Shown here: positions 40,113 to 50,000 of the stretch, piece by piece
Position numbering within the stretch: the stretch's first letter is position 1
Layout of the letters: every line of letters begins with the position of its first letter
DNA from: Enterovibrio norvegicus DSM 15893
Lineage (GTDB): Bacteria > Pseudomonadota > Gammaproteobacteria > Enterobacterales > Vibrionaceae
NCBI RefSeq assembly: GCF_900115495.1
Contig: NZ_FOWR01000036.1
Span: 1-50,477 of the forward strand
Length of the DNA stretch: 50,477 nt
Direction of reading: 5' to 3'
Made by a program: the position numbers and the translations under genes
Notes under the pieces: model-generated
What the model was told of the DNA's origin: nothing
The model's database searches: none
What the model saw: the letters and a program-made list of their open reading frames with translations, nothing else

Positions 40113-40209
40113 CCTCCCAACCTTCCCCTTGAAAAGTTGGAGGAGAAAAATCAAGAGCCTAAGTACGAGGAAATATCGGCTCTCGCCCTTATCCCGTCAA
40201 CTTTTCAAG
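40113..40209. repeat. Nested palindromic element
   Basis: CTTGAAAAGTTG (40128-40139) and CAACTTTTCAAG (40198-40209) are perfect inverted repeats of 12 bp. Inside them AGAGCC (40154-40159) pairs with GGCTCT (40178-40183). An alternative hairpin pairs CCTCCCAAC (40113-40121) with GTTGGAGG (40136-40143). The arrangement resembles a small non-coding mobile or structured element. Confidence 0.55.
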
Positions 40210-40220
40210 CGGAGGAGTCG

Positions 40221-40286
40221 CTCTAGCTTTAGCTCTAGCTCTAGCTCTAGCTCTAGCTCTAGCTCTAGCTCTAGCTCTGGCTCTGG
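40221..40286 (+). repeat. Hexanucleotide tandem repeat (CTCTAG, 11 units)
   Basis: Eleven units of CTCTAG occur, with one CTTTAG (unit 2) and two CTCTGG (units 10 and 11) variants. It lies between acpH and aceA in non-coding DNA. Confidence 0.9.
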
Positions 40287-40307
40287 CTTCCGCTTTTCCT
40301 AGGATCC

Positions 40308-40351
40308 AGGACCTGCTCTTCCTGCTCTTCCTGCCCTTATCTGCTCTTCCT
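40308..40351 (+). repeat. Degenerate 9-bp repeat (CCTGCTCTT)
   Basis: Three to four imperfect copies of CCTGCTCTT or CCTGCCCTT lie between the hexanucleotide array and the heptanucleotide array. They add to the low-complexity character of the acpH-aceA gap. Confidence 0.6.
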
Positions 40352-40354
40352 CAA

Positions 40355-40381
40355 ATCTCGTATCTCGTATCTCGTATCTCG
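40355..40381 (-). repeat. Heptanucleotide tandem repeat (GATACGA on the minus strand)
   Basis: Just under four units of TCGTATC on the plus strand, equal to GATACGA on the minus strand. Read in the direction of aceA, the order is terminator, GTTTGAAGGC, then the repeat. This is the same order as behind suhB at 29350-29402. Confidence 0.85.
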
Positions 40382-40391
40382 CCTTCAAACC

Positions 40392-40416
40392 AAAAAAACG
40401 GCCCCGAAGGAGGCCG
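40392..40416 (-). terminator. Terminator of aceBA
   Basis: CGGCC pairs with GGCCG around a short C/T-rich loop, and seven T follow on the minus strand. It lies about 43 bases beyond the aceA stop codon. Confidence 0.85.
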
Positions 40417-40458
40417 CTTGAACAGTGGATGCTAGGAACAGTGTTGCTTTTTTTATTA

Positions 40459-41763
40459 TTAGAATTGGTCTTCTTCAGTAGAACCTGTCAGTGCAGTCAC
40501 TGACGAGTTACCACCTTGAATTGTGTTGGTCATGGTATCGAAGTAACCGGTACCCACTTCTTGCTGGTGCGCAACGAAGGTGTAACCACGCTCAGCTGCA
40601 TCAAACTCAGGACGCTGAACTTTCTCAACGTAGTGGCGCATGCCTTCACCCTGTGCGTACGCGTGGGCAAGTTCGAACATGTTGTACCACATGTTATGAA
40701 TACCCGCGAGAGTGATGAACTGGTACTTGTAGCCCATGTCTGACAGCTCTTGCTGGAAGCGTGCAATGGTGTCTGCGTCCAGGTTTTTCTCCCAGTTGAA
40801 CGAAGGCGAACAGTTGTAGGCCAGCAGTTGATCTGGGTATTTCGCATGAATCGCTTCGGCAAACTGACGCGCTTCTTCCAAATCAGGTTTTGCCGTTTCA
40901 CACCAAATCAGGTCGGCATACGGAGCATACGCAAGGCCACGAGAAATCGCTTGTTCGATACCTGCGCGTACTTTGTAGAAACCTTCAGCCGTGCGCTCAC
41001 CCACGATGAAGTCTTTATCGTACTCATCGCAATCAGAGGTAAGCAGGTCAGCGGCATTCGCATCGGTACGTGCAATCACAAGGGTGGTGGTGCCTGCAAC
41101 ATCAGCAGCGAGACGCGCCGCTACCAGTTTTTGAACGGCTTCTTGGGTAGGAACCAGCACCTTACCACCCATGTGACCACATTTTTTCACTGATGCTAGC
41201 TGGTCTTCGAAGTGAACACCTGCCGCACCCGCTTCAATCATCGAACGCATTAGCTCGTAAGCATTCAGTACGCCACCAAAACCGGCTTCAGCATCCGCAA
41301 CGATCGGTAGGAAGTAATCCGTGCCGTCTTCTGGTGTGCCACCTTTTGACCATTGAATTTGGTCCGCACGGCGGAAAGAGTTGTTGATACGCTTAACCAC
41401 TGCAGGCACAGAATCTACAGGGTAAAGCGATTGGTCAGGGTACATGCTTGATGCAGTATTGTTATCCGCCGCCACCTGCCAACCAGACAAATAAATCGCT
41501 TCGATACCTGCTTTCGCTTGTTGCACCGCTTGACCGCCAGTCAGCGCGCCCAAACAGTTCACATACCCTTTTTTCGCCGAACCGTTTACCAGTTCCCACA
41601 ATTTGTCTGCACCACGCTGAGCGATTGTCTGCTCAGGGATGAAAGAACCACGCAGCGCAACAACTTCCTCTGCCGTATATGTTCGTTTTACATGTTTCCA
41701 GCGCGGGTTTTCTGCCCAGTCTGCTTTGATTGCGTCGATTTGCTGCTGTCTTGTCATCGTCAT
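40459..41763 (-). CDS. aceA: Isocitrate lyase
   Basis: The enzyme splits isocitrate into glyoxylate and succinate, the first step of the glyoxylate shunt that allows growth on acetate or fatty acids. From the ATG at 41763 it has 434 residues, as in E. coli (434). The active-site signature [15 protein letters not shown] carries the catalytic Cys, preceded by [10 protein letters not shown]. The N-terminus is [19 protein letters not shown] and the C-terminus ends EEDQF. GAGGGAATCACA precedes the chosen ATG. An earlier ATG at 41781 is less well supported. It follows aceB after 86 bp. No aceK (isocitrate dehydrogenase kinase) follows. Confidence 0.97.
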   Translation of the reverse strand: MTMTRQQQIDAIKADWAENPRWKHVKRTYTAEEVVALRGSFIPEQTIAQRGADKLWELVNGSAKKGYVNCLGALTGGQAVQQAKAGIEAIYLSGWQVAADNNTASSMYPDQSLYPVDSVPAVVKRINNSFRRADQIQWSKGGTPEDGTDYFLPIVADAEAGFGGVLNAYELMRSMIEAGAAGVHFEDQLASVKKCGHMGGKVLVPTQEAVQKLVAARLAADVAGTTTLVIARTDANAADLLTSDCDEYDKDFIVGERTAEGFYKVRAGIEQAISRGLAYAPYADLIWCETAKPDLEEARQFAEAIHAKYPDQLLAYNCSPSFNWEKNLDADTIARFQQELSDMGYKYQFITLAGIHNMWYNMFELAHAYAQGEGMRHYVEKVQRPEFDAAERGYTFVAHQQEVGTGYFDTMTNTIQGGNSSVTALTGSTEEDQF

Positions 41764-41849
41764 TGTGATTCCCTCTCTCAATGTGTTCCTAAACTTGGGT
41801 TAACGCGTCTTGGGTTTAATCTAAAACTCGGTCAAAAAGCCGGGGCTTT

Positions 41850-43448
41850 TTAATCCAACAATTCGTATCCAGATAAGGTCAAGAAATCTGCCAGCGCATC
41901 ACTGGTGGTCAGCTGCTCCATCATGCTGGCCGCCTGCTGGTATTTCCCTTTATTGAATACGTCAGAACCTAATTCTTCTTGTAGAACGTTCATCTCTTCA
42001 GCCAAACATTGACGGAAAAACTCGGCCGTCACTATTTTGCCGTTGCTCAGCGATTTTTCGTGGCGTATCCACTGCCAAATCGATGCGCGAGAAATTTCTG
42101 CGGTTGCGGCGTCTTCCATCAGTCCGTAAATAGGCACACATCCGTTACCTGAAATCCACGCTTCGATGTACTGCACTGCCACGCGAATGTTGTGGCGCAT
42201 GCCTTCTTCTGTGCGGTCACCTTCACACGGCGCCAGTAACTCGTCTGCCGTGATTGGTGCATCTTGCTCACGCAGCACATCCAGTTGGTTTTTACGGTCA
42301 CCGAGTGCTGCATCAAACACCGCTTTTGCGGTATCCGCCAAACCAGGGTGGGCAACCCACGTACCGTCGTGTCCGTTATTGGCTTCTAACGACTTATCGG
42401 TTTGAATCTTATCGAGTACCCATGCATTCTTTTCAGGATCTTTCGACGGAATGAACGCCGCCATTCCCCCCATGGCCATCGCACCGCGGCGGTGACACGT
42501 TTTCACCAACAAACGTGAGTACGCGTTGAGGAAAGGCTTCTCCATCGTCACGACTTGACGATCGGGCAACACGCGGTCTGGGTGATTTCTGAATGTTTTG
42601 ATGTAGCTGAAGATGTAATCCCAGCGGCCACAGTTCAGTGCAACAATATGGTCTTTCAAGGCGTAGAGAATTTCCTCCATCTCGAAAACAGCCGGCAGCG
42701 TCTCAATCAAGATGGTGGCTTTAATGGTGCCACGCGGCAGCTCAAAATGGTCTTCAGTGAAACAGAACACATCGTTCCACCATGCCGCTTCTTGGTGCGC
42801 CTGCAGTTTCGGCAAGTAGAAGTAAGGGCCTGAGCCATTTTCAAGCAGCGCTTTATGGTTACGGTAGAAATACAGGGCAAAGTCGAACAGCGCACCAGGA
42901 ATCGCCGTGCCATTTAACAGCACATGCTTCTCTTTTAAGTGCAGACCACGTACACGACAAATCAGTGTCGCAGGGTCGTCATTCAGGTGGTATTGCTTAC
43001 CGTTTGCTGGGTTTTCGTATGAAATGGTACGGTTGATGGCATCCGTCAGGTTGCGTTGTCCATCAAGTACCGGTCCCCATGCGGGTGAAAAAGAATCTTC
43101 AAAATCTGCCATGAACACTTTCACATTGGCGTTCAGCGCATTGATCACCATTTTGCGCTCTGGTGGACCTGTAATTTCTAAGCGGCGATCTTGAAGATCG
43201 GCAGGAATACCCCGAATAGACCAGTCACCACTACGAACATCCGCAGTCTCCGGCAAGAAATTCGGCAGTGCGCCCGCATCAAACGTCGCTTGTCTCTCTT
43301 CACGTGCTGCTAGCAATGAAGGGATGCGATCAGCAAAGCGTGTGGCGAGTGCCTGTAAAAAAGCCATTGCATCATTCGTCAGTACATCCGCTTCTTTTTC
43401 TGTTAGCGGTGGAACAAACGTCAGTTCCTGTTGTGTTTGTACTGTCAT
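41850..43448 (-). CDS. aceB: Malate synthase A
   Basis: The enzyme condenses glyoxylate with acetyl-CoA to malate, the second step of the glyoxylate shunt. It has 532 residues against 533 in E. coli. Recognisable segments are MADFEDSFSPAWGPVLDGQRNL, ICRVRGLHLKEKH, KATILIETLPAVFEMEEIL, LNCGRWDYIFSYIKTF and the C-terminal LTLSGYELLD. GGGGGAATATTT precedes the ATG. It is the first gene of aceBA, with a long AT-rich upstream region. Confidence 0.98.
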   Translation of the reverse strand: MTVQTQQELTFVPPLTEKEADVLTNDAMAFLQALATRFADRIPSLLAAREERQATFDAGALPNFLPETADVRSGDWSIRGIPADLQDRRLEITGPPERKMVINALNANVKVFMADFEDSFSPAWGPVLDGQRNLTDAINRTISYENPANGKQYHLNDDPATLICRVRGLHLKEKHVLLNGTAIPGALFDFALYFYRNHKALLENGSGPYFYLPKLQAHQEAAWWNDVFCFTEDHFELPRGTIKATILIETLPAVFEMEEILYALKDHIVALNCGRWDYIFSYIKTFRNHPDRVLPDRQVVTMEKPFLNAYSRLLVKTCHRRGAMAMGGMAAFIPSKDPEKNAWVLDKIQTDKSLEANNGHDGTWVAHPGLADTAKAVFDAALGDRKNQLDVLREQDAPITADELLAPCEGDRTEEGMRHNIRVAVQYIEAWISGNGCVPIYGLMEDAATAEISRASIWQWIRHEKSLSNGKIVTAEFFRQCLAEEMNVLQEELGSDVFNKGKYQQAASMMEQLTTSDALADFLTLSGYELLD

Positions 43449-44185
43449 AAATATTCCCCCAAAATCCTTTTGTAACTAAATCACAACAAACCGATCGTTA
43501 CCGCTCTCGTATTGCATGTTCTGATTTGGCTCGCTCTGTTATTAAGCTGTCGTATTTACGGTTGAAGGTCAACACCTCACCATCAATCAAAGCAACCAAC
43601 AAAACCAATCAATTATATAAATTACAACAAGTTATAAATTTTAGAGTTTTAACTCAAAACACTAAATTAAAACAAATCTCAGATTCTTCCACCGTTCGTG
43701 ATGAAATCCTCCTTTAGTCTGATTTTTGTAACTCATTACGTAATAAAATTTCATATCATTATGAGAGTGTTGAAAATGAGACACCCACAATTAAACGTAG
43801 CAGCCGAACTTTAATTTTGCCAAAATTCTTTTCATAACAATTATTTAACAGATAAATGAAAAATATATTTCTAACAAAACCTATCGATAAGGCATTAATT
43901 ATCGTCAAAAAAAATGTGGGGAGGACTACAGAATTTAATTTCAAAACTGCAGGAGGCTTACTGGCGTGTAAAAAGAGGAAAGTGTTGCTTGAGGAATGAA
44001 TACTAGAGAAAAACACCAAACTTTAGTTGGAAAGCAATGGGAGCTAAAGATTCTTGAAATAATCGAGGAAATTTCATCGTTTTATGCATGATCGCACATA
44101 GAGACAAATGAAGAATTCCTCGTTATTTAAGTAAGCATTCTGTCATTAAGGCATCAGAAATGGGCAAAAAACGACCGAAAAACAC
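43449..44185. other. AT-rich intergenic region between aceB and oxyR
   Basis: About 740 bp with no supported gene. The part near 43449 must carry the aceBA promoter and its controls. A perfect palindrome, ATTACGTAAT, is at 43735-43744. An 86-codon open frame at 43759-44019 on the minus strand has neither a ribosome site nor a recognisable protein. No clear terminator of oxyR was found near 44185. Confidence 0.45.
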
Positions 44186-45082
44186 TTACAACAATGTTTC
44201 TACCAGATCAGCCAACGCATCAAATGTTGGCTGACGGCTGGACGTTGGACGCCATACCAAACCAATTTCGCGATACGCTTCCGTACCGGGAGGCTCTACG
44301 ACCACCAAATCCAAATTATCAACAAGCCCATGATTTATGGCCATTTGTGGGATAAAGGTTGTGCCCAGTCCATTCGCGACCATTTGCACCAAGGTATGCA
44401 AACTGGTGGCTGTGAAGGGGTTAATCTTAGCGGTTGAGGTTAACTTACAGGCTGAAACTGCATGATCAGTTAAACAATGCTCACGTTCGAGCAAGAAAAC
44501 AGATTCATCCGGCAAGTCTGCATAGCTCACCGGCACAGGCACGGTGGCCGCTTGGGAACGGCTGAGTACCATTTTGAACACGTCTCGCCCTACCACGCGG
44601 CTTGCCATGGCACCAATTTCAACAGGCAACGCCAAAATCAGCACATCCATCTCACCGCTTTTCAGCGCACTCAATAGGTTCGCCGTTGTGTCTTCACGAA
44701 GCAGAAGATCAAGTTCAGGGAAGTTTTGATTCACGGCTTGAACAAGGTCGCACAACAAGAACGGCGCAATGGTAGGAATACAGCCGACACGCAGTTTGCC
44801 CTGCATTGGCATTTCACTCACTTGCGTCAACTCCATGAGGTCCTGGCTGCGCGCCAAAATCTCTCGACTTCGTGACACAACATCTTCGCCGATTGCAGAA
44901 AATACCAAGGTTTTGTTATCGCGCTCAATAAGTTGAGATCCGATTAAGTCTTCGAGATTTTGAATGCCGGAACTTAGTGTAGACTGACTGACGAAACACT
45001 GTTTAGCCGCTTCACCGAAGTGGCGGGTTTCATGCAGCGTGACCAAATAATGGAGCTGTTTGAGAGAAGGGAATTTTGTCAT
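44186..45082 (-). CDS. oxyR: OxyR-type LysR-family peroxide sensor (OxyR2-like)
   Basis: A LysR regulator of 298 residues. The N-terminal winged helix-turn-helix (residues 5-65, LHYLVTLHETRHFGEAAKQCFVSQSTLS in two parts) precedes the sensing domain. The pair Cys203 and Cys212 in EREHCLTDHAVSACK aligns with the redox Cys199/Cys208 of E. coli OxyR. The segment ATSLHTLVQMVANGLGTTFIP is also conserved. Glu201, two residues before the reactive cysteine, replaces the Gly of E. coli OxyR. As I recall it, this is the feature reported for Vibrio vulnificus OxyR2, which is tuned to low peroxide. The gene is divergent from a peroxiredoxin, the same pairing as oxyR2-prx2. Confidence 0.9.
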   Translation of the reverse strand: MTKFPSLKQLHYLVTLHETRHFGEAAKQCFVSQSTLSSGIQNLEDLIGSQLIERDNKTLVFSAIGEDVVSRSREILARSQDLMELTQVSEMPMQGKLRVGCIPTIAPFLLCDLVQAVNQNFPELDLLLREDTTANLLSALKSGEMDVLILALPVEIGAMASRVVGRDVFKMVLSRSQAATVPVPVSYADLPDESVFLLEREHCLTDHAVSACKLTSTAKINPFTATSLHTLVQMVANGLGTTFIPQMAINHGLVDNLDLVVVEPPGTEAYREIGLVWRPTSSRQPTFDALADLVETLL

Positions 45083-45212
45083 CGATTTTTCCGATTGGTT
45101 TAATCTGTTAAATCCACTTTTTTCAATCTACCAGTTCCTTTATAGTTTGTCGCGTTCAATAAGGAATTAAGGTTTTTACACCTTAAAGCTAAAAATATTT
45201 AGGAGCTGAGAA
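45083..45212. promoter_or_regulatory. Divergent oxyR-peroxiredoxin promoter region
   Basis: The 130-bp gap between the two divergent starts should hold both promoters and an OxyR operator. A TATAGT at 45141-45146 is a candidate -10 for the peroxiredoxin gene. The stretch 45082-45116 has ATT/ATC half-site-like elements at roughly 10-bp spacing, which fits OxyR binding but is not diagnostic. GGAGCTGAG precedes the peroxiredoxin start. Confidence 0.5.
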
Positions 45213-45815
45213 ATGGTACTAGTTGGCCGTCAAGCCCCAGATTTTACTGCAGCAGCAGTACTGGGCAATGGTGAAATCGTAGATAACTTTAACTTCAAAG
45301 AGTTCACCAAAGGTAAGAAAGCGGTTGTCTTTTTTTACCCGCTAGATTTCACCTTCGTATGTCCTTCTGAGCTAATCGCTTTTGACAAACGTCTTGCTGA
45401 TTTCCAAGCGAAAGGCGTTGAAGTAATCGGTGTTTCAATCGATTCTCAGTTCTCTCACAACGCATGGCGTAACACTGCTGTTGAAGACGGCGGTATCGGT
45501 CAAGTTGCTTACCCATTGGTTGCTGACGTTAAGCACGAAATCTGTAAAGCATATGACGTTGAGCACCCAGAAGCGGGCGTTGCGTTCCGTGGTTCATTCC
45601 TGATCGACGAAGACGGTCTGGTTCGCCACCAAGTGGTTAACGACCTTCCACTAGGCCGTAACATCGACGAAATGCTACGCATGGTTGATGCATTGAACTT
45701 CCACCAGAAAAACGGTGAAGTTTGCCCAGCACAGTGGGAAGAAGGTAAAGCAGGTATGGACGCGTCACCTAAAGGTGTTGCAGCGTTCCTGTCTGAGCAC
45801 TCTGACGACCTGTAA
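45213..45815 (+). CDS. Typical 2-Cys peroxiredoxin (AhpC/Prx1 type)
   Basis: A cytosolic peroxidase reducing hydrogen peroxide and organic peroxides. The 200 residues carry the peroxidatic Cys50 in FYPLDFTFVCPSEL and the resolving Cys171 in GEVCPAQW. The GGIG motif is at 93-96, but the C-terminal YF motif of hyperoxidation-sensitive eukaryotic types is absent, so it should resist overoxidation. Codon use is typical of a highly expressed gene. It is divergent from an OxyR-type regulator, which presumably controls it, and ends with a strong terminator. Confidence 0.95.
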   Translation: MVLVGRQAPDFTAAAVLGNGEIVDNFNFKEFTKGKKAVVFFYPLDFTFVCPSELIAFDKRLADFQAKGVEVIGVSIDSQFSHNAWRNTAVEDGGIGQVAYPLVADVKHEICKAYDVEHPEAGVAFRGSFLIDEDGLVRHQVVNDLPLGRNIDEMLRMVDALNFHQKNGEVCPAQWEEGKAGMDASPKGVAAFLSEHSDDL

Positions 45816-45918
45816 TCGGCTTTTAGACCGCATCTCAACAGCGGTTGTTCCCCCAACACTATAACGTGCGCTAAGCACGTGTAGCGTAAAGCCAAAGTCA
45901 GCTGACACAAATATAATG

Positions 45919-45943
45919 AGGCCCGGACCACCGGGCCCTTTTT
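45919..45943 (+). terminator. Terminator of the peroxiredoxin gene
   Basis: The stem GGCCCGG with CCGGGCC (45920-45937) has an ACCA loop and is followed by CTTTTT. It lies about 105 bases after the stop codon. Confidence 0.9.
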
Positions 45944-46014
45944 GTATCTGGCGTTTGGTTATTTCCCTCTCCCTGTCGACACACCTCGCGCCGCAGTGGC
46001 TTTCTCAAAAAACG

Positions 46015-46752
46015 TTAACCGCGAACCGCAGCAATGGCACGAGCAATGGTGTCGGGGTTGGTCACTGTAATATCGAAATCACTGTCGCCATTCCCCATGG
46101 TGGCTTTCTCATTGCGAAACTGCATGTGCGAAGCACGCGTCGTTTTGCCAGACAAATGGATTTCATGTGCGCCCGTGAAATCAACAATCTGCTTCGCGTT
46201 GTCAGAAGAAACGCCTGCGCCCGGCATAATGCCGAGTCGGCCTTGGCAGAATTCCACCATCGCTTTTAGGGTGTCCATGCCTTCATCTGCGCGCTTCGCC
46301 AAGCCAGACGTCAGCACGCGCTCGACGTGGTGTGACATCAAAAACTCCAACGCATCAAACGGCGACGCGCAGTGGTCAATAGCACGGTGGAAAGTAATAC
46401 CCAATCCATTCGCTTGCTTGATCATGGCGCTCACCGCATCGGCATCAATGTGCCCTTGCGCATTCAAAGCACCGATCACCACGCCGTTCAGGCCCATTTT
46501 GTGGGCGGTGTGAATGTCTTCCAGCATGATTTCCACATCGTCACTGCTGTAGAGGAAATCCCCTTCACGCGGACGAATGATCCCGTACACCGGAATATTG
46601 GCCACGCGGGCAGCCGCTTTCATGTACCCCGCGCTGGCTGTTAAACCGCCCGTGGCTAATGAGCTGCACAATTCGATGCGTCCCGCACCGGCTTTTTCAG
46701 CAATAGGAAGAGATTCAAGGCTATCGATACACACTTCGACCAATACAGACAT
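46015..46752 (-). CDS. cutC: Copper homeostasis protein CutC
   Basis: A TIM-barrel protein of 245 residues, close to E. coli CutC (248). The signatures are MSVLVEVCIDSLESLPIAEKAGAGRIELCSSLATGGLTAS at the start, in two conserved blocks, then IIRPREGDFLYS, TFHRAIDHCASP and RLGIMPGAGVSSDNAKQI. A role in copper handling has been proposed, but the biochemical function is not settled. GCGAGG precedes the ATG. It is convergent with the peroxiredoxin gene and divergent from the metalloprotease gene. Confidence 0.95.
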   Translation of the reverse strand: MSVLVEVCIDSLESLPIAEKAGAGRIELCSSLATGGLTASAGYMKAAARVANIPVYGIIRPREGDFLYSSDDVEIMLEDIHTAHKMGLNGVVIGALNAQGHIDADAVSAMIKQANGLGITFHRAIDHCASPFDALEFLMSHHVERVLTSGLAKRADEGMDTLKAMVEFCQGRLGIMPGAGVSSDNAKQIVDFTGAHEIHLSGKTTRASHMQFRNEKATMGNGDSDFDITVTNPDTIARAIAAVRG

Positions 46753-47002
46753 TACGCAATCCTCGCTAAATAATTGAGCACATCATCAAGGAGTTATGAA
46801 CAAAAGAGAAGCAGTAAGGGTGTAAAAGTTTGGTAAAAATTGCTGTAAAAATGCACATACTCAATAGAGAGTTTGATGATGCTTCCTTTTCCTTCTTCGC
46901 TTTTGAGGGACTGCTTCAAAGTTCCTTATTTTTCAGTAACCCACTTATTCATAACTCCCTATATTTCCACTCCCAACACTCATTATAAAAAACAAAGCGC
47001 AT

Positions 47003-50000
47003 ATGAATAAGACGTACATAGCCAGCTTTCTCTCAACACTGTTACTCAGCACCACCAGCCATGCCTTTCATGCAACCAATGCGATCACACAAACGTTTGA
47101 CGCATCACCGTTAGGTTTGGCGAATCAGAAGGTCTACTTCAATCAAAAACAGCTCCCGTCAGACACGCAAGGTACACTGCAAGCCAGCGTCAGCATGGCG
47201 CAAAGTGTCATCATGCCGACCATTCATAACATCGATGGTGATCGCCAACCTCATTTAGTGGCATTACGCAAAGCATTGGTGATCGTTGAACCGCACGACG
47301 CACAAGCCATTGAGGGCGATGATCTGTCGGTGGTGGTGAAAAACAGCCAAGGTAAACCTGTTCACCACGCCACCTTGAAGGCCCCCACAGAACAACCAAA
47401 ACCTGCGGGTCAAATTGAAACAGACGTGACGGTTGTCGTGCCAGATGCCTACGCGCACACGTTGCGCACCAACGACACCATCGGTAGCATTGCAGGCGAA
47501 CAAGGACAAGCGACCTTTAAAGCCCTACTCGCCGAGTACGATACGATCCAAGTCGCCACCAGCGACGGCAACTTTGCTTATGAATTTATTCTGCCAGAAG
47601 GCGCAAAATTCACGGGCAAAATCGTCACTTTCACCTCACAAGCAGGCTACAACTCAACGCTTCACTATTCCCATGGTGTTGACACCTTAAGCCGCGGCAA
47701 CAGCATCACCTATAACAATGTGGATGGGCTGTGGTATGCACAATCCGATGTCGATTATGGCAACCTCGCCTACAGCGAAACCGCCTACACCACAATATTG
47801 CCAGCCGACGTCATTCAGCCAGGTTTTAGCTTAACGCTCACCGCAGGTGACAGCGAAGGCACGGTTGAAGGCATTCAAGTGGGGGCGAACACGACATTAA
47901 TCCTTAACACCGTCGATGTCGGCCTATTAACACCACCGCGCGGTGAATTCCGCTTCATGGCAGACAAAAACCTTCACCGTGATTACTTCCAATCTCTGCA
48001 AATCAGCAAACTGATTGTGAACCCTTATGCGCCCATCCACCTCGAAGAAATCATGCTACCAGATGGTCGCCTACTGGTTGATGTCGACCCAAGCAGTGCC
48101 GATGCCTACGGCAGTGACTCTCACTATCGCATTGCGCGCGAGCTTATCTCTGCGGGTATCAACAGCGCCAACTACGGCGTAAACAGCGCTGGCGTAATGG
48201 ACAGTGCCCGATGGAATATCAGTGCGCCGTATCACGCAGCGCAAATAACAGTGAACAACTCACGGGGCAATTACAGTAACGGCATCATCAATCACGGCTT
48301 GCTCGGCTCGTATGCTGGCGTTGCATCCGTTGTCAGCTCAACAGGCAATGAGTTTAGCCACGAAGTTGGCCATGAATTGGGCGCGGGCATTGGCTCGGTT
48401 CACCCTGAAGCGCATTATTTGGGCGGATTCAAAGGCTCAGTGCACAACAGCTCAACCCAAATCAACTCAACGTGGGGCTGGGATCTGTTTGAAAACACCT
48501 TCCTGCCGAACCTGAGCAAAGCGAGAACCAACGGCGCATCATGCTATGAAGGACAATGCGCCGAACCGTTCGAAGGTCACAGCTTTGGCTGGGGAACCAT
48601 GGCTGGCGGTTGGCCGCTGCACCCAGGGGGCAATGAATACACGCTGCATACCCCGTATGAGCTGAATGTGTTTCAGACCCTATTGGAAAGCAAAGCCAAT
48701 TTCGACGCTGCATCCCCAACCGGTTTCAGCAAATGGGATACAGAAAGCCTGACCATGACACCGTGGGCAAATACCCTCACCGACGATTTGGCCTTTAACA
48801 TTGCTGTCGTCAGCGACAACAACGCGCTAAATAACTTCGATGAAAACAGCCGTCAATTCCATGCGCTGTTTGCCACCGCAGACGCAGTACGACTCAACAC
48901 GGGCAATGGCCATTGGGCGAGAGATTTCTACTTACCAGAAGATGAAAGCTTCGAAGGCAAAGTGGCGGTATTCCGCTCTACCGCAGGCTACAACTCACAC
49001 ATCCACTTCGGTAACACATCGATGCTACTCATCAATGGTCAGCAACATGCTTTCCGTTTTGAGGCTGGCCAATGGGTTCAAGTCGACAGCAACATCATAG
49101 ACCGTACCCTTGATCGCGTTCCACACGAGCAAGGCATCGCTGTCACTACATTGGTTGGCTATTACGACCCACAGAACACCTTGCCGAGTTATTTCTACCC
49201 CGCGCTGAACGGCGCGTTCGGCGCGGTGTACGAAGACAACTTCACGCCATCATCTTGTCAGCTTAATGTTCAGACTCACAACGATGGCACACTTACCTTT
49301 AACTTGCACAACCGTCGCTTAAACGATGGCTTGATGAACCGATTCCACGTCAACGTGGCGACCGAGAGCCAACCCTATCGCGCCGAGCTTTACTGCAACA
49401 ACACCTTGCTCGACAGCATGGATATCACCGCGCCAACCGACACGCCAACGGCCAGCACAATCACGACTGAGCTTGGTGAAGCCCCGACCCTTCGCGGCGT
49501 AGAGAACATCACGCTGAAAATCAATGATCGCTTCGATCCGCTTGCAGGCGTCAGCGCACATGATGTTGAAGATGGCGACATTACCGCGAACATCACGGTG
49601 TCAGGCGCAGTGAATACAGCACAAGCCGGTTTGTATGTGCTGACCTATACCGCCATCGACAGTAACGCACAGCAAACGAACGTTGAGCGCCTTGTTACCG
49701 TCGAAGCGAATGAAGTCTGCACCGCGGATTGGCGCAAACAGGCGATTTACCTCAGTGGCGATCGCGTTGCGCACCAAGGCGTTGTGTGGCAAGCAGGATG
49801 GTGGACACAAGGTGAAGCGCCGGGAACAACGGGCGAATGGGGGGTGTGGAAGAAAGCCTCGGACGATGTCTGTACAACGCCTGACCCTGAGCCAGAAGTG
49901 ACACCACCACCGGGGGAATACCCAGCCTATCAAGCCGGTACCGCTTACAAAGAAGGTGACATTGTTGTCGGCGCAGATAACGCATTGTACCAATGCAAAC

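Noticed and set aside
39780-40302. Open frames reading through the octamer and hexamer arrays (RDCEIARL repeats, poly-Ser)
   Set aside because: All frames through an 8-bp repeat without a stop codon stay open by default. They have no start signals and overlap acpH out of frame.
43759-44019. An 86-codon minus-strand frame between aceB and oxyR
   Set aside because: It lies in AT-rich DNA, has no ribosome site and shows no recognisable protein character.
46796-46825. A nine-codon open frame (MNKREAVRV) after AAGGAG upstream of the metalloprotease gene
   Set aside because: The spacing of 2 bases between AAGGAG and ATG is too short for good initiation, and such a short frame can arise by chance.
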